From assembly GCF_024343615.1 (NCBI RefSeq), contig NZ_RJUB01000159.1:116092-180091 (forward strand): a stretch of DNA of 64,000 bases, given 5' to 3'. Below are positions 25,564 to 34,784 of the stretch, piece after piece. The DNA comes from Ferruginibacter sp. HRS2-29. GTDB lineage: Bacteria > Bacteroidota > Bacteroidia > Chitinophagales > Chitinophagaceae. The first letter of the stretch is position 1. The number at the start of each line of letters is the position of its first letter. The notes beneath the pieces were generated by a model, which was not told the DNA's origin, did not search any database, and was given only the letters and a program-made list of their open reading frames with translations. The position numbers were made by a program, and so were the translations under genes.

Positions 25564-27644
25564 AAAGGATAGCCATCATTTTTCTATTCTTTCTTGCCTC
25601 CGGAAGCGTGTATTCGCAGGTGAAGGAAACACCTGTAAACCCGGTAGAGCAGCCCAGTACTACCGTTGAGCAGCAGCTCGAAAATATTACCGAAAACAAT
25701 GAGGATATGGAGACGGAAGATGATTCCTATCTCCAGGAATTAACGCAATACCAGCGAAACCCCATCAACCTCAATACGGTGGATGCAGGAACTTTGAAAG
25801 AATTCAGGATGCTTTCGCCCATACAGATCCAGAACCTCATCGCCTACCGTTCCATCCTCGGAAAATTGCTCAGCATTTACGAAATACAGGCCATCCCCGG
25901 CTGGGATATCGCCACCATACAGAGGATCAGGCCTTACGTTTCCGTGAGCACCAACATGGGGATGATGGATGCGTTGGGCACCAGGCTTCGCGATGGCGAT
26001 CAGTCAGTGCTGGTAAGGGTTTCGCAGACGCTGGAGAGATCACGCGGCTTCCTGGCCGACCCCGCCGTTACCAACAGTTATTACCCCGGTTCGCCGCAAA
26101 AATTATTTGTACGATATAAGTATAATTACAAAAACCTGTTGCAATATGGTGTGGTAGGAGAGAAGGATGCGGGGGAAGAATTTTTCAAAGGAAGCCAGAA
26201 GAACGGCTTCGATTTTTATTCGGCGCACCTGTTCATCCGGAATGTAGGGATTGTGCGGTCGCTGGCCATCGGCGATTTCACCGTAAACATGGGCCAGGGC
26301 CTTACGCAATGGATGAGCCTCGCGTTCAAAAAAGGGCCCGATATACTTGCTACCAAACGGCAGGCATCTGTGCTGAGGCCATACAACTCGGCGGGTGAGA
26401 TCAATTTTCATCGCGGGGTTGGTATCACCCTTGCAAAAAACAACTGGGAAGCCACTGTTTTCGGGTCTTACAAGAAAATAGACGTCAATTTCAACGCGGC
26501 AGATACTTCCAGCAATCTCGATGAATTTGTTTCCTCCCTTCAGACTTCAGGGCTGCACCGGACCAAAAGTGAAGTGGAAGACAAGGGAGCCCAGCGCCAG
26601 CTCGCATTTGGCGGCAACCTTAGTTACCAGCTGAAGCGCCTGCACCTCGGTGTGAATGCGGTGCAATACAGTTTTAAATTTCCTTTGGTAAAACAACCGG
26701 AGCCCTATAATAAATATGCCCTGACGGGCAAAAGTTTTGGCAATTACAGCTTCGATTACAGCTATACTTATAAGAATATGCATTTGTTCGGGGAAGCAGC
26801 CACTACCGATAAGGGTTACCTGGCTTTTGTGAATGGTTTGCTGATCAGTGTTTCCAACAATGTAGACATGAGTTTTTTCTACCGCAATATCTCCAAAGGT
26901 TACCAATCGCTTTACACAAGCGCTTTTACAGAAAATACTTACCCGACGAACGAAAAAGGCTTTTTTTCAGGGATCACCCTCCGCCCCGCCAGCAGCTGGA
27001 GGATTGATGCTTATGCGGACGTGTACCGCTTCCCATGGCTGAAATACAGGGTGAATGCACCTACAACCGGTTCGGATTACCTGGTACAGTTGACTTACAA
27101 GCCCAATAAGGTGCTGGAGATCTACACGCGTTTCAAATCTGAGAGCAAATCGATCAATTATAATCCGGAAGAGTTGCCGCTAAACCCGGTGGTGCCGCAG
27201 CCAAAGCAAAACTGGCGCACGCAGTTGTCTTACAGGGTAAGTACGGCATTCACCATCCGCAGCCGGGCTGAAATGGTATGGTACGATAAAAAAGGCGCCG
27301 CCGCAGCAAATGGCTTCCTGTTGTATGCAGATGTGCTTTACAAGCCTGTGATGAAGCCTTTGTCGGGTAATATCCGTCTGCAATACTTCGAAACTGATGA
27401 CTATAACAGCCGGTTGTATGCCTACGAAAGTGATGTTCTGTACAGTTTTTCCATCCCATTATTCTACGGGAAAGGGTATCGTTATTACATGAATATCAAC
27501 TATGATTTTGGAAAAAGGCTGTCTCTATGGGCAAAATGGGCCCAGACGATCTACCCCGACGAGACTTCTGTGGGTACCGGCCTGGATGAGATATATAAGA
27601 AGCATAAGACGGACGTCAGGCTCCAGTTAATGTACAGATTTTAA
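25560..27644 (+). CDS. Helix-hairpin-helix domain protein with predicted outer-membrane barrel
   Basis: The 694-residue exported protein has a signal peptide, a short acidic linker, then two helix-hairpin-helix motifs at about 62-125 (NPINLNTVDAGTLKEF and IQAIPGWDIATIQRIRPYV) like those of the DNA receptor ComEA. The rest, about 560 residues, is rich in aromatic-ended beta strands and ends in RLQLMYRF, a typical last strand of an outer-membrane barrel. A DNA-binding motif on an envelope barrel suggests DNA handling at the cell surface, but this is inference. It is translationally coupled to the barrel gene before it. The HhH motif could also bind something else. Confidence 0.8.
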   Translation: MKRIAIIFLFFLASGSVYSQVKETPVNPVEQPSTTVEQQLENITENNEDMETEDDSYLQELTQYQRNPINLNTVDAGTLKEFRMLSPIQIQNLIAYRSILGKLLSIYEIQAIPGWDIATIQRIRPYVSVSTNMGMMDALGTRLRDGDQSVLVRVSQTLERSRGFLADPAVTNSYYPGSPQKLFVRYKYNYKNLLQYGVVGEKDAGEEFFKGSQKNGFDFYSAHLFIRNVGIVRSLAIGDFTVNMGQGLTQWMSLAFKKGPDILATKRQASVLRPYNSAGEINFHRGVGITLAKNNWEATVFGSYKKIDVNFNAADTSSNLDEFVSSLQTSGLHRTKSEVEDKGAQRQLAFGGNLSYQLKRLHLGVNAVQYSFKFPLVKQPEPYNKYALTGKSFGNYSFDYSYTYKNMHLFGEAATTDKGYLAFVNGLLISVSNNVDMSFFYRNISKGYQSLYTSAFTENTYPTNEKGFFSGITLRPASSWRIDAYADVYRFPWLKYRVNAPTTGSDYLVQLTYKPNKVLEIYTRFKSESKSINYNPEELPLNPVVPQPKQNWRTQLSYRVSTAFTIRSRAEMVWYDKKGAAAANGFLLYADVLYKPVMKPLSGNIRLQYFETDDYNSRLYAYESDVLYSFSIPLFYGKGYRYYMNINYDFGKRLSLWAKWAQTIYPDETSVGTGLDEIYKKHKTDVRLQLMYRF

Positions 27645-27723
27645 CATTTTTTATTTCCCACGCAGCATTTTTTATCCGCCTGCTGTCCTCAATTATAACT
27701 GGAAAAGGGACAAAATAAAAGAA

Positions 27724-27744
27724 TTAACATTTTTTTTATGTTAA
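27724..27744. promoter_or_regulatory. Inverted repeat TTAACAT-N7-ATGTTAA upstream of susC
   Basis: Perfect 7-bp arms flank seven T residues, about 50 bp upstream of the SusC start codon. It is placed to be an operator of the SusCD operon or, less likely, a weak terminator of the preceding gene. Confidence 0.5.
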
Positions 27745-27793
27745 CGATTTATCCTTATTTTTACAATTCATTAAACTTTTTAACTAATCGCAC

Positions 27794-30700
27794 ATGAGAA
27801 GATTCTTATCACTGTTTACTGTGTTAATGCTTTGTGGAGTATTGACATATGCACAAAACCGGGTGGTGACCGGCAAAGTGTCTGATGAAAATGGTGTTGC
27901 AATTCCTTTTGCAACTATCCAGGAAACCGGAACCAAAAACAATGCTGTCGCTGATCAGAATGGTAACTATACCATCAAAATGAGGGGAACTGGCGGCTTG
28001 ACTATTTCTGCTACAGGCTACAATGCAATCACTACAGATGCACCTGGAAATTCCGGGTCTGTTTCTCTTGTAAGGAATGCAAGTACAGCTCTTACGGAAG
28101 TAGTTGTTACTTCATTGGGTATTCAGAGGCAAAGAAAAGACCTTGGTTATGCTACTGCGAAAGTGAACAATGCAGAACTTACCCAGTCCAGCCCGGTAAA
28201 CGTGGCTAACGGTCTTCAGGGTAAAGTTTCCGGCTTGAATATCACTTCCATCAACAACGGTGTATTTGAAGATGTGAAAATCAATCTTCGTGGTATCCGT
28301 TCACTGACAGGTAACAACAACCCGATGTTATTGTTGGATGGTGTTCAGACTCCTTTGAACTACATCTCTTCTATCAATCCACAGGATATCCAGGATGTAA
28401 CTGTTCTTAAAGGTGCTTCTGGTGCTGCTATCTATGGCCCGGATGCACGTAATGGTGTTATAGTTGTTACTACTAAGAAAGGTGGTTCAAGGAACAACCC
28501 TACAGTAACTTTCAGCCAGACTCAACAGTATTCTACTATTTCTTTGTTCCCTAAATTCCAGACTGAATTCGGAAGTGGTGGTTACGGAGAATATATTCCA
28601 TATGAAAACTGGTCATGGGGACCTGCTTTCGATGGTTCTATGGTGCCATTGGGTTCTCCATTGAAAAATGGTGCACAGCAAATGGTTAAATATAGCCCGA
28701 ACAATTCAAGGAAAGAATTTTTCAATACTGGCGTTACAAGCCAGACTGACGTTTCTTTCGGTGTAAAAGATTTTTACCTGAGTATCCAGGATGCACGGAT
28801 CAAGGGTATAGTTCCGGATGATAAAAACCGCAGGACTGGTATCCGTTTGAATACAGGCCGCGATTATGGTAAATTCAGGGCTGGGTTCAACGTTAACTAC
28901 ATCCAGCAGAACTACGACATTTTTGATGACAACCAGATGGGTGATTACAACGCTGCTAACAACGTTGGTTTGAATGACGGTTTATTGAACCTTATCTTCA
29001 ACACACCTGCGCACGTTCCAATTACTTCTTATAAGGATTTCAACAACAATCCTTATGCTAATTACAATACATATTTCAACCACTACGGTCTCAATCCTTA
29101 CTCTGCGATTGACAACTGGCGTCAGAAAGGTCAGACAGATGACCTGTTGGCAAACCTGGATCTGAGCTTTAAAGCATCTTCTTCATTGTCTTTCACATGG
29201 AGGCTTGCAGGATCATTCAGGAACACAAATGCACAAGGTACTTCTAAAGGCCAGTTGTCTATTCCGAGTGTGAACGTAAATACAAATACTACCATTCCAG
29301 GTGCTGTTAGCCAGTCATTCGGCCGCAGCAGCCGTATCTCTTCTGAGATCTTCGGTAACTGGAATAAAAAAGCGGGTGATTTCGGTTTCAACGTGATCGC
29401 TGGTCACTATATCAGGGAATCTCAAACACGCGCCAGCAGTGTAGGTTCTACCAGCCTTGTAGTTCCATTATTGTATAATGTAGGTAATGCGAGCTCTGCT
29501 CTTTCTGGTTCTAATTCAGTAAGCACGAGCCGTACTATGTCACTTTACGGTTCATTAGGTATCAGCTATAAGGGATGGGTTAACCTCGAATTGACTGGTC
29601 GTAATGACTGGACTTCAGTTCTGGCTACCAACAACAATAACTTCTTCTATCCCGGAGCCAACCTTTCATTGGTTATCTCTGACGCGATCCCAAGCATTAA
29701 GAGCGACAACTTCCTTTCTTACCTGAAAGTTCGTGGTTCTTGGAACAAAACAGCGAATGCTGATATTGCACCATACTCACTGGCTTCAACTTACGGAGCA
29801 AACAATGGAGGTTTCCCTCTGAACGTTCCAGGTTATACAGCTCAGAATACTTTGTATGATCCAAACCTGAAACCAGAGTTCATCGAAAGTAAAGAAGTTG
29901 GTCTGGAAGCTACTTTCTGGAAAAACAGGATCGGTATCGAAGTTGCTGCTTACACGCAGGATAACACAGATCAGATCATTCCGGTTGCAGTATCTTCTGC
30001 TACAGGTTATACAAACGTATACGTAAATGCTGCGTCTTTTGTGAACAGGGGTATTGAAATGGATCTGAAACTTAGCCCATTGGTAAACATCGGTGCTGCT
30101 AAATTGAACTTCAAAGGAAATGCAACTTACGGTACAAGTGAAGTAAAATCAATTTACCCGGGTCTTGACAGGCTGTTCGCTGGTGGTTACACCACAGCTG
30201 CTAACTACGCTATCGTAGGTCAGCCAGCTTTCGTTTTCATGGCGAGCGATTACAAAAGGGATGATCAGGGACGTGTGATCGTAGGTGCTGAAGATGGCTA
30301 CCCGATCGTTGACCCTAACAACAAACAATATGGTCGTAGCATGCCGGTATGGATCGTAGGTCTTACACCTTCTATCACTTACAAAGGGATCACTTTCTCT
30401 GTTGTAGGTGAATACAGGGGCGGTCACTATGCTTACGCGAATATCGCTTCTGCGATGGCCTGGACTGGTGTTTCTGCTGCTACAGCACAAAACCACCGCG
30501 AACGTTTCGTGTTCCCTAATTCAGTATATGATGACGGTACGGGTAAATATGTTGAAAATACAAGCGTAACTGTTGCAAACGTAAATGATTTCTATACAGG
30601 TGTTTATAGGAGCGTTAACTCAAACTTCCTGATCAAAGCTGATTCATGGAGGGTACGTGAAGTATCATTGGGTTATGATTTCCCTGCTCAGGTTTTTGCT

Positions 30701-30889
30701 AACCAGAAACTGATCAAGGCGGTTAACGTAACGTTAAATGCAAGGAATCTGTTCTTATTTGTTCCTAAATCTAACCAGTATACCGATCCGGACTTTAACT
30801 TCACCAATACTAACACATCTGGTGTAAGCAATTCTAAGATCAGCCCTCCAACCAGGGTCATGGGTATCAATGTTACCGTTACTTTCTAA
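27794..30889 (+). CDS. SusC/RagA-family TonB-dependent outer-membrane transporter
   Basis: The 1031-residue protein has a signal peptide, a carboxypeptidase-regulatory-like domain (about 22-95, VVTGKVSDENGVAIPFATI), a plug domain with the SusC hallmark (VNVANGLQGKVSGLNI, GIRSLTGNNNPMLLLDGV, ASGAAIYGPDARNGVI) and a 22-strand barrel ending in GINVTVTF. It imports a large nutrient with the SusD lipoprotein encoded next to it. The substrate is unknown because no hydrolase or regulator lies nearby. Codons are strongly biased toward GGT, GCT, AAC and similar, like the ribosomal protein genes at 47.8 kb, which suggests high expression. Confidence 0.95.
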   Translation: MRRFLSLFTVLMLCGVLTYAQNRVVTGKVSDENGVAIPFATIQETGTKNNAVADQNGNYTIKMRGTGGLTISATGYNAITTDAPGNSGSVSLVRNASTALTEVVVTSLGIQRQRKDLGYATAKVNNAELTQSSPVNVANGLQGKVSGLNITSINNGVFEDVKINLRGIRSLTGNNNPMLLLDGVQTPLNYISSINPQDIQDVTVLKGASGAAIYGPDARNGVIVVTTKKGGSRNNPTVTFSQTQQYSTISLFPKFQTEFGSGGYGEYIPYENWSWGPAFDGSMVPLGSPLKNGAQQMVKYSPNNSRKEFFNTGVTSQTDVSFGVKDFYLSIQDARIKGIVPDDKNRRTGIRLNTGRDYGKFRAGFNVNYIQQNYDIFDDNQMGDYNAANNVGLNDGLLNLIFNTPAHVPITSYKDFNNNPYANYNTYFNHYGLNPYSAIDNWRQKGQTDDLLANLDLSFKASSSLSFTWRLAGSFRNTNAQGTSKGQLSIPSVNVNTNTTIPGAVSQSFGRSSRISSEIFGNWNKKAGDFGFNVIAGHYIRESQTRASSVGSTSLVVPLLYNVGNASSALSGSNSVSTSRTMSLYGSLGISYKGWVNLELTGRNDWTSVLATNNNNFFYPGANLSLVISDAIPSIKSDNFLSYLKVRGSWNKTANADIAPYSLASTYGANNGGFPLNVPGYTAQNTLYDPNLKPEFIESKEVGLEATFWKNRIGIEVAAYTQDNTDQIIPVAVSSATGYTNVYVNAASFVNRGIEMDLKLSPLVNIGAAKLNFKGNATYGTSEVKSIYPGLDRLFAGGYTTAANYAIVGQPAFVFMASDYKRDDQGRVIVGAEDGYPIVDPNNKQYGRSMPVWIVGLTPSITYKGITFSVVGEYRGGHYAYANIASAMAWTGVSAATAQNHRERFVFPNSVYDDGTGKYVENTSVTVANVNDFYTGVYRSVNSNFLIKADSWRVREVSLGYDFPAQVFANQKLIKAVNVTLNARNLFLFVPKSNQYTDPDFNFTNTNTSGVSNSKISPPTRVMGINVTVTF

Positions 30890-30922
30890 ATCATAAAGAA
30901 TAAACAGAAAAAATAATTTATT

Positions 30923-32482
30923 ATGAAAAAATACATTTATTTGGTGATTCTGTTCTTTACGTTAGCTATCGCTAGTTGTAAAAAGAGTTACCTTGATATA
31001 AATCAAAATCCGAATAGCCCTACAGAGGAGTCTATTACACCAGAATTGATCCTTCCTTATGCATTGAATGCAACTGCTTCCAACGCCGGTGCAGGATACG
31101 CTGCAGTGGCACGCTGGATGGGATATTGGACACGCGGTGGAGATTACGGTCCGAGCACTGAAGAAGAATCATACAACATCACCACCGGTTTCGGTGCTGG
31201 TGGCTGGGCTTCATGGTACGATAACCTTTACGATTACAGTGTGATCGCTAAAAAAGCAAATGCAAGCGGCCAGAAATTTTACGAAGGAATTGCGAAAGCA
31301 ATGAAAACCGTAGGTTTCATGTACCTGGTGGATACTTATAATAACGTTCCTTACAGCAAAGCTTTCGATGTAAACGGCAACATTTTGCCTGCATACGATA
31401 AAGGTGCGGATATCTACAAAGACCTTTTTGTTCAGTTGGACGAAGCGATGGCCCTGGTTAGCGCTCCGATGCCTGGTGACAATGGTCTGAACACTTTCAC
31501 TAATAGCACTGACATTATGTTTGGCGGTAGCGTAACATTGTGGAAAAAGTTCATCAATACACAGCGTTTAAAACTGTTGATCCATACTTCAAATGTGAAT
31601 AGTTCTTACCTGAATACTGAATTGGCTAAGATCACTTCAGATGGTTTCCTGAATAGCGGGCAGACTGCACAGGTTGATCCTGGGTATAAAAAAGCAGAGA
31701 ACTCTGCAAAAGTTAGCCAACAGAATCCATTCTGGAATAACTACAAACTGGATATTAATGGAACTGCGATAGATAAGTATAACAGGGCCAATAACTATGT
31801 TTTGAATGAACTTAGGGGTGGTAATGATATCCGTTATCAGTATTATTTCGAAAGAGCGGCAACTCCTTTGAGTGGCAACACTTACTTCGGCTATGATTAT
31901 GGTTTTGTGGATTCAGATCCGGATAACCCAAAATCTGCTAACTCATCAGGTGTTGCGGGTCCGGGACTAGCTAAATCCTTCTCTCAGCCACAATGGATGT
32001 TAACTGCTACTGAAAGCTTGTTCTTACAAGCTGAAGCTCAGAACCGTGGTTGGACCCTATCAAATGGAGCTGCTTTTGCAGGAGCTACTGCTGCAGCTAC
32101 TTATGGGCTTGCGATCACTGAATCTTTTACATGGTTGGGTGTAACAAATGCTACTACTGAAGCAAATGCTATCATTGCAGCAAATCCATTCTCAACAGCT
32201 AATCTTTACAAACAGAAATATCTGAGCCTTGTAGGGGTTAACAATTTCGAAGCTTGGGTTGATTTTAGAAGGTTGAATACTTTGAATAGTGGTACAGCAC
32301 CTGATCAGTCAACAGGCCCTTACCCACACATCCCAAGGTCAGAATCCCCAAGTATTGGTACAAATCATATCCCATTAAGGTACAGGTACCCACAAAACGA
32401 ATACAACTATAACGCAGCAAACGTTGCTTTAGAAAATAACCCTGAGCCTCAGACTTCACCAATTTTCTGGGATAACAATTAA
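30923..32482 (+). CDS. SusD/RagB-family outer-membrane lipoprotein
   Basis: The 519-residue lipoprotein begins with a lipobox (FTLAIASCKKS) and is a member of the SusD-like group 2 family, with YLDINQNPNSPTE after the lipid cysteine and TPR-like helices beyond (YVADT-like WYDNLYDYSVIAKKA). It forms the lid over the SusC transporter and binds substrate outside the cell. The gap to susC is 33 bp, and the same codon bias continues, so they form one operon with the next gene. Confidence 0.93.
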   Translation: MKKYIYLVILFFTLAIASCKKSYLDINQNPNSPTEESITPELILPYALNATASNAGAGYAAVARWMGYWTRGGDYGPSTEEESYNITTGFGAGGWASWYDNLYDYSVIAKKANASGQKFYEGIAKAMKTVGFMYLVDTYNNVPYSKAFDVNGNILPAYDKGADIYKDLFVQLDEAMALVSAPMPGDNGLNTFTNSTDIMFGGSVTLWKKFINTQRLKLLIHTSNVNSSYLNTELAKITSDGFLNSGQTAQVDPGYKKAENSAKVSQQNPFWNNYKLDINGTAIDKYNRANNYVLNELRGGNDIRYQYYFERAATPLSGNTYFGYDYGFVDSDPDNPKSANSSGVAGPGLAKSFSQPQWMLTATESLFLQAEAQNRGWTLSNGAAFAGATAAATYGLAITESFTWLGVTNATTEANAIIAANPFSTANLYKQKYLSLVGVNNFEAWVDFRRLNTLNSGTAPDQSTGPYPHIPRSESPSIGTNHIPLRYRYPQNEYNYNAANVALENNPEPQTSPIFWDNN

Positions 32483-32523
32483 TTCTGGTTCAACTATTAG
32501 CAATACAATTAAAACAAATAAAA

Positions 32524-33492
32524 ATGAATAAATATTTTAAAACACTTCTTGCAGCAGCTGTTGTAGTAAGTTTTACCTCTTGTCTTAAAGACAAGGAGTT
32601 CGACGATCACGTATACGGTCATACCGGTATCGAAAGTGGCAAGATCATCGAATTAGGGGTGTATAATTCTCTTGCTCATGAAGGTGGGGCAGCGGCGGAT
32701 TTCGTGGATGCTTCCATCCAGCTTTCTGTAGTAAACGTTCGTTTGGCATCGAAAGAGCCGGCAACTGAAGATATCACAGTTACACTTGATACTGCCGGAA
32801 CCGCAGCTTTTATAGAAGATTATAACGATGCAAATGACAAATCAGTAGTAAAACTACCCAACTCTTTTTTCACATTACCTGCTACTGGTTTTAAAGTAAC
32901 CATTCCAAAAGGTGAAAGAGAAGTATCTTTCAAGATCACTACCAATGCTATCAATTTCGACCCATCTACTACTTATGGTTTGTACTTCAAATTGGCAAGT
33001 GTTGATAAATCAGGGTATACTCTGAGCACTAACTTCGGAAGCTACTTTACCACTATTGGTGCTAAGAATGACTACGATGGGGAGTATACACTTGAATTCA
33101 AAAACTACCATCCAAGTTCAAACCCTGGTTACACAGGTACAACCGTTCCTGTTTACATGGTAACTACAAGTGGTACATCTTGTAAATTGTTCTTCCCTGC
33201 AGCAAATGCTTACGCTCCACCATCAGTTTTGGGCGGCGCATTGAGCTACTTTAGTTCACAGGAACCAGAGTATACGTTCGATGCTGTTACTAACAAAGTA
33301 ACTGTTCAAAATGCATATTCAGGAGCAGTTACGTTCTATCAGATGGCATTAGATTTTGATTCTCATTACGATCCAACCAACAAGATCATCTATGCTAAGT
33401 ACGGCTATAACTACAATTCTAACGGTACTTTCAACCCGGCAGCTAACAGGGAGTGGACACAAAAATTCACTTATGTTGGTCCAAGGCCATAA
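32524..33492 (+). CDS. DUF1735-type surface lipoprotein of the SusCD operon
   Basis: The 322-residue lipoprotein has a lipobox ending VVSFTSCLKD. Its first part resembles the DUF1735 (BT_3987-like) domain: VRLASKEPATEDITVTLD followed by LPATGFKVTIPKGEREVSF and YGLYFKLASVDKSGYTLS. The second half (NDYDGEYTLEFKN onward) is a separate beta-rich domain. Proteins of this sort are usually encoded behind SusD genes and are thought to help capture substrate. The gene ends at a strong terminator, closing a three-gene operon. Confidence 0.82.
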   Translation: MNKYFKTLLAAAVVVSFTSCLKDKEFDDHVYGHTGIESGKIIELGVYNSLAHEGGAAADFVDASIQLSVVNVRLASKEPATEDITVTLDTAGTAAFIEDYNDANDKSVVKLPNSFFTLPATGFKVTIPKGEREVSFKITTNAINFDPSTTYGLYFKLASVDKSGYTLSTNFGSYFTTIGAKNDYDGEYTLEFKNYHPSSNPGYTGTTVPVYMVTTSGTSCKLFFPAANAYAPPSVLGGALSYFSSQEPEYTFDAVTNKVTVQNAYSGAVTFYQMALDFDSHYDPTNKIIYAKYGYNYNSNGTFNPAANREWTQKFTYVGPRP

Positions 33493-33518
33493 TTGAAATT
33501 ATAAGATTAATTTTAGAG

Positions 33519-33545
33519 AAAGAGCTCCGCAAGGGGCTCTTTTCT
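33519..33545 (+). terminator. Rho-independent terminator of the SusCD operon
   Basis: A 10-bp stem (AAAGAGCTCC/GGGGCTCTTT, one G-U pair) has a GCAA tetraloop and is followed by TCTTTT. It closes the susC-susD-lipoprotein operon. Confidence 0.9.
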
Positions 33546-33547
33546 TT

Positions 33548-33555
33548 TACCTTTG
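33548..33555 (+). promoter_or_regulatory. -7 promoter element (TACCTTTG) for the DUF3467 gene
   Basis: TACCTTTG lies 12 nt before the ATG at 33568 and directly after the operon terminator. Its position argues against the upstream TTG start at 33553, which lies inside the box. Confidence 0.6.
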
Positions 33556-33567
33556 AAAAAAAAGAGT

Positions 33568-33882
33568 ATGACCAATCAGCCAGAAAATTTAAACCAGTTG
33601 AACATAGAAATTTCCGAAGAAACAGCTGAAGGAACCTATGCCAACCTTGCCATCATCACCCACAGCCATGCAGAATTTGTAGTGGATTTTGTAAATGTGA
33701 TGCCCGGGGCACCCAAAAGTAAAGTGAAGAGCAGGATCATCATGACCCCATTCCATGCAAAAAGGCTGATGAAGGCAATGATCGATAATGTTCAAAAATT
33801 TGAAGCCGCCAACGGCAATATCCAGGATCTGGAAGCCGTGGAAATCCCTTTTAATTTTGGTGGCCCTACTGCAGAGGCATAA
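33568..33882 (+). CDS. DUF3467 family protein
   Basis: The 104-residue cytoplasmic protein matches DUF3467 very well: LNIEISEETAEGTYANLAII, HAEFVVDFVNVMPGAP and KVKSRIIMTPFHAKRLMKA are family hallmarks. The function of the family is unknown; it is widespread in Bacteroidota as a stand-alone small gene. I start at the ATG at 33568 because the promoter box overlaps the earlier TTG. It is followed by a short 7-bp inverted repeat (AAGAGTT/AACTCTT) directly at the stop codon. Confidence 0.88.
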   Translation: MTNQPENLNQLNIEISEETAEGTYANLAIITHSHAEFVVDFVNVMPGAPKSKVKSRIIMTPFHAKRLMKAMIDNVQKFEAANGNIQDLEAVEIPFNFGGPTAEA

Positions 33883-34011
33883 GAGTTTAACTCTTTAGGA
33901 GCAAATTAAGTAGCGGGCATCCTGCAAATGGTTTAAAATTTGAGATATGCACCTACAGACGCTCATCTTTAAATGGATAGAGAATTTAGTTTAACCAATT
34001 AATCAAACATT

Positions 34012-34740
34012 ATGATGACCACAGGAAAATTCTCCCGGGCGAGCTTCATCGCTCTGGCGATACTATCTATTTTTTCCAGCCTTGTGGCTGATGCGCAGCT
34101 ACCTGCCAGTATGACTTTTATCAATAGCAGTGCATTACAGGGTGCAAACCGCATGAACGATGAATTTGTGAATGTGGGGGCTTTTAAAGTAAAGGGTAAT
34201 TCTTATGTGCTGAAAGGAGCCAACAAAAGCGATATTTATACAAATCTCGGTTTTGCTGCTGATATGCCCCTGGTATACGATGCTAATACACAAACAGTAA
34301 GTGTGTTGCAGGAAGACCATTCCAAAGTAGTGGATATCAAACTGGATCAGCTCGATTCATTTTCTGTAAAGTTGACCAACGATGATATTGCAGTAGTATC
34401 AGCACCGGCCTTTTTTGTAAATGCAAGCCGCTACGAACCATCGAAGAAGTATTACCTGCAACGGCTTACCAATGGCTCAAAATTCAATTTATATAAGTTA
34501 TATAAGACAGAACTGCGTCCCGCTGCATTGGACCTGGCTCAGACCAGCCTTCGTGAATTTGAGATCACACCGGAGTATTATTACATGGATATGAGTACCA
34601 GGAAGGAATTTGTAAGGATCAGGAAGGAAGGCACTTTGAAAAAGGATTTTAAAGACAACGCGGCCGCATTGCAGGCACTCAGCGTTGATGCTAAGACAGA
34701 ATTAAAATATGTACGCTTTTTCGATGCTTTGAATAAGTAA
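34012..34740 (+). CDS. Secreted protein of unknown function, paralogue 1
   Basis: The 242-residue protein has a signal peptide (SFIALAILSIFSSLVADAQ). It shares with the next gene the blocks KGANKSDIYTNLGFA, FFVNASR, YLQRLTNGSKFNLYK and EYYYMD, which identify the two as tandem paralogues. I know no named family; the pattern of short strands suggests a beta-rich periplasmic or surface protein. The C-terminal part is basic (RIRKEGTLKKDFKDN). No lipobox or T9SS tail is visible. Confidence 0.75.
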   Translation: MMTTGKFSRASFIALAILSIFSSLVADAQLPASMTFINSSALQGANRMNDEFVNVGAFKVKGNSYVLKGANKSDIYTNLGFAADMPLVYDANTQTVSVLQEDHSKVVDIKLDQLDSFSVKLTNDDIAVVSAPAFFVNASRYEPSKKYYLQRLTNGSKFNLYKLYKTELRPAALDLAQTSLREFEITPEYYYMDMSTRKEFVRIRKEGTLKKDFKDNAAALQALSVDAKTELKYVRFFDALNK

Positions 34741-34784
34741 ATATTATGCGTAACTTTAAGAGAACTCAACACTAATCAATTGTT

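Noticed and set aside
27794..33492. Polysaccharide utilisation locus
   Set aside because: Only transport and binding proteins are present; no carbohydrate enzyme or dedicated regulator is adjacent, so a glycan role cannot be claimed.
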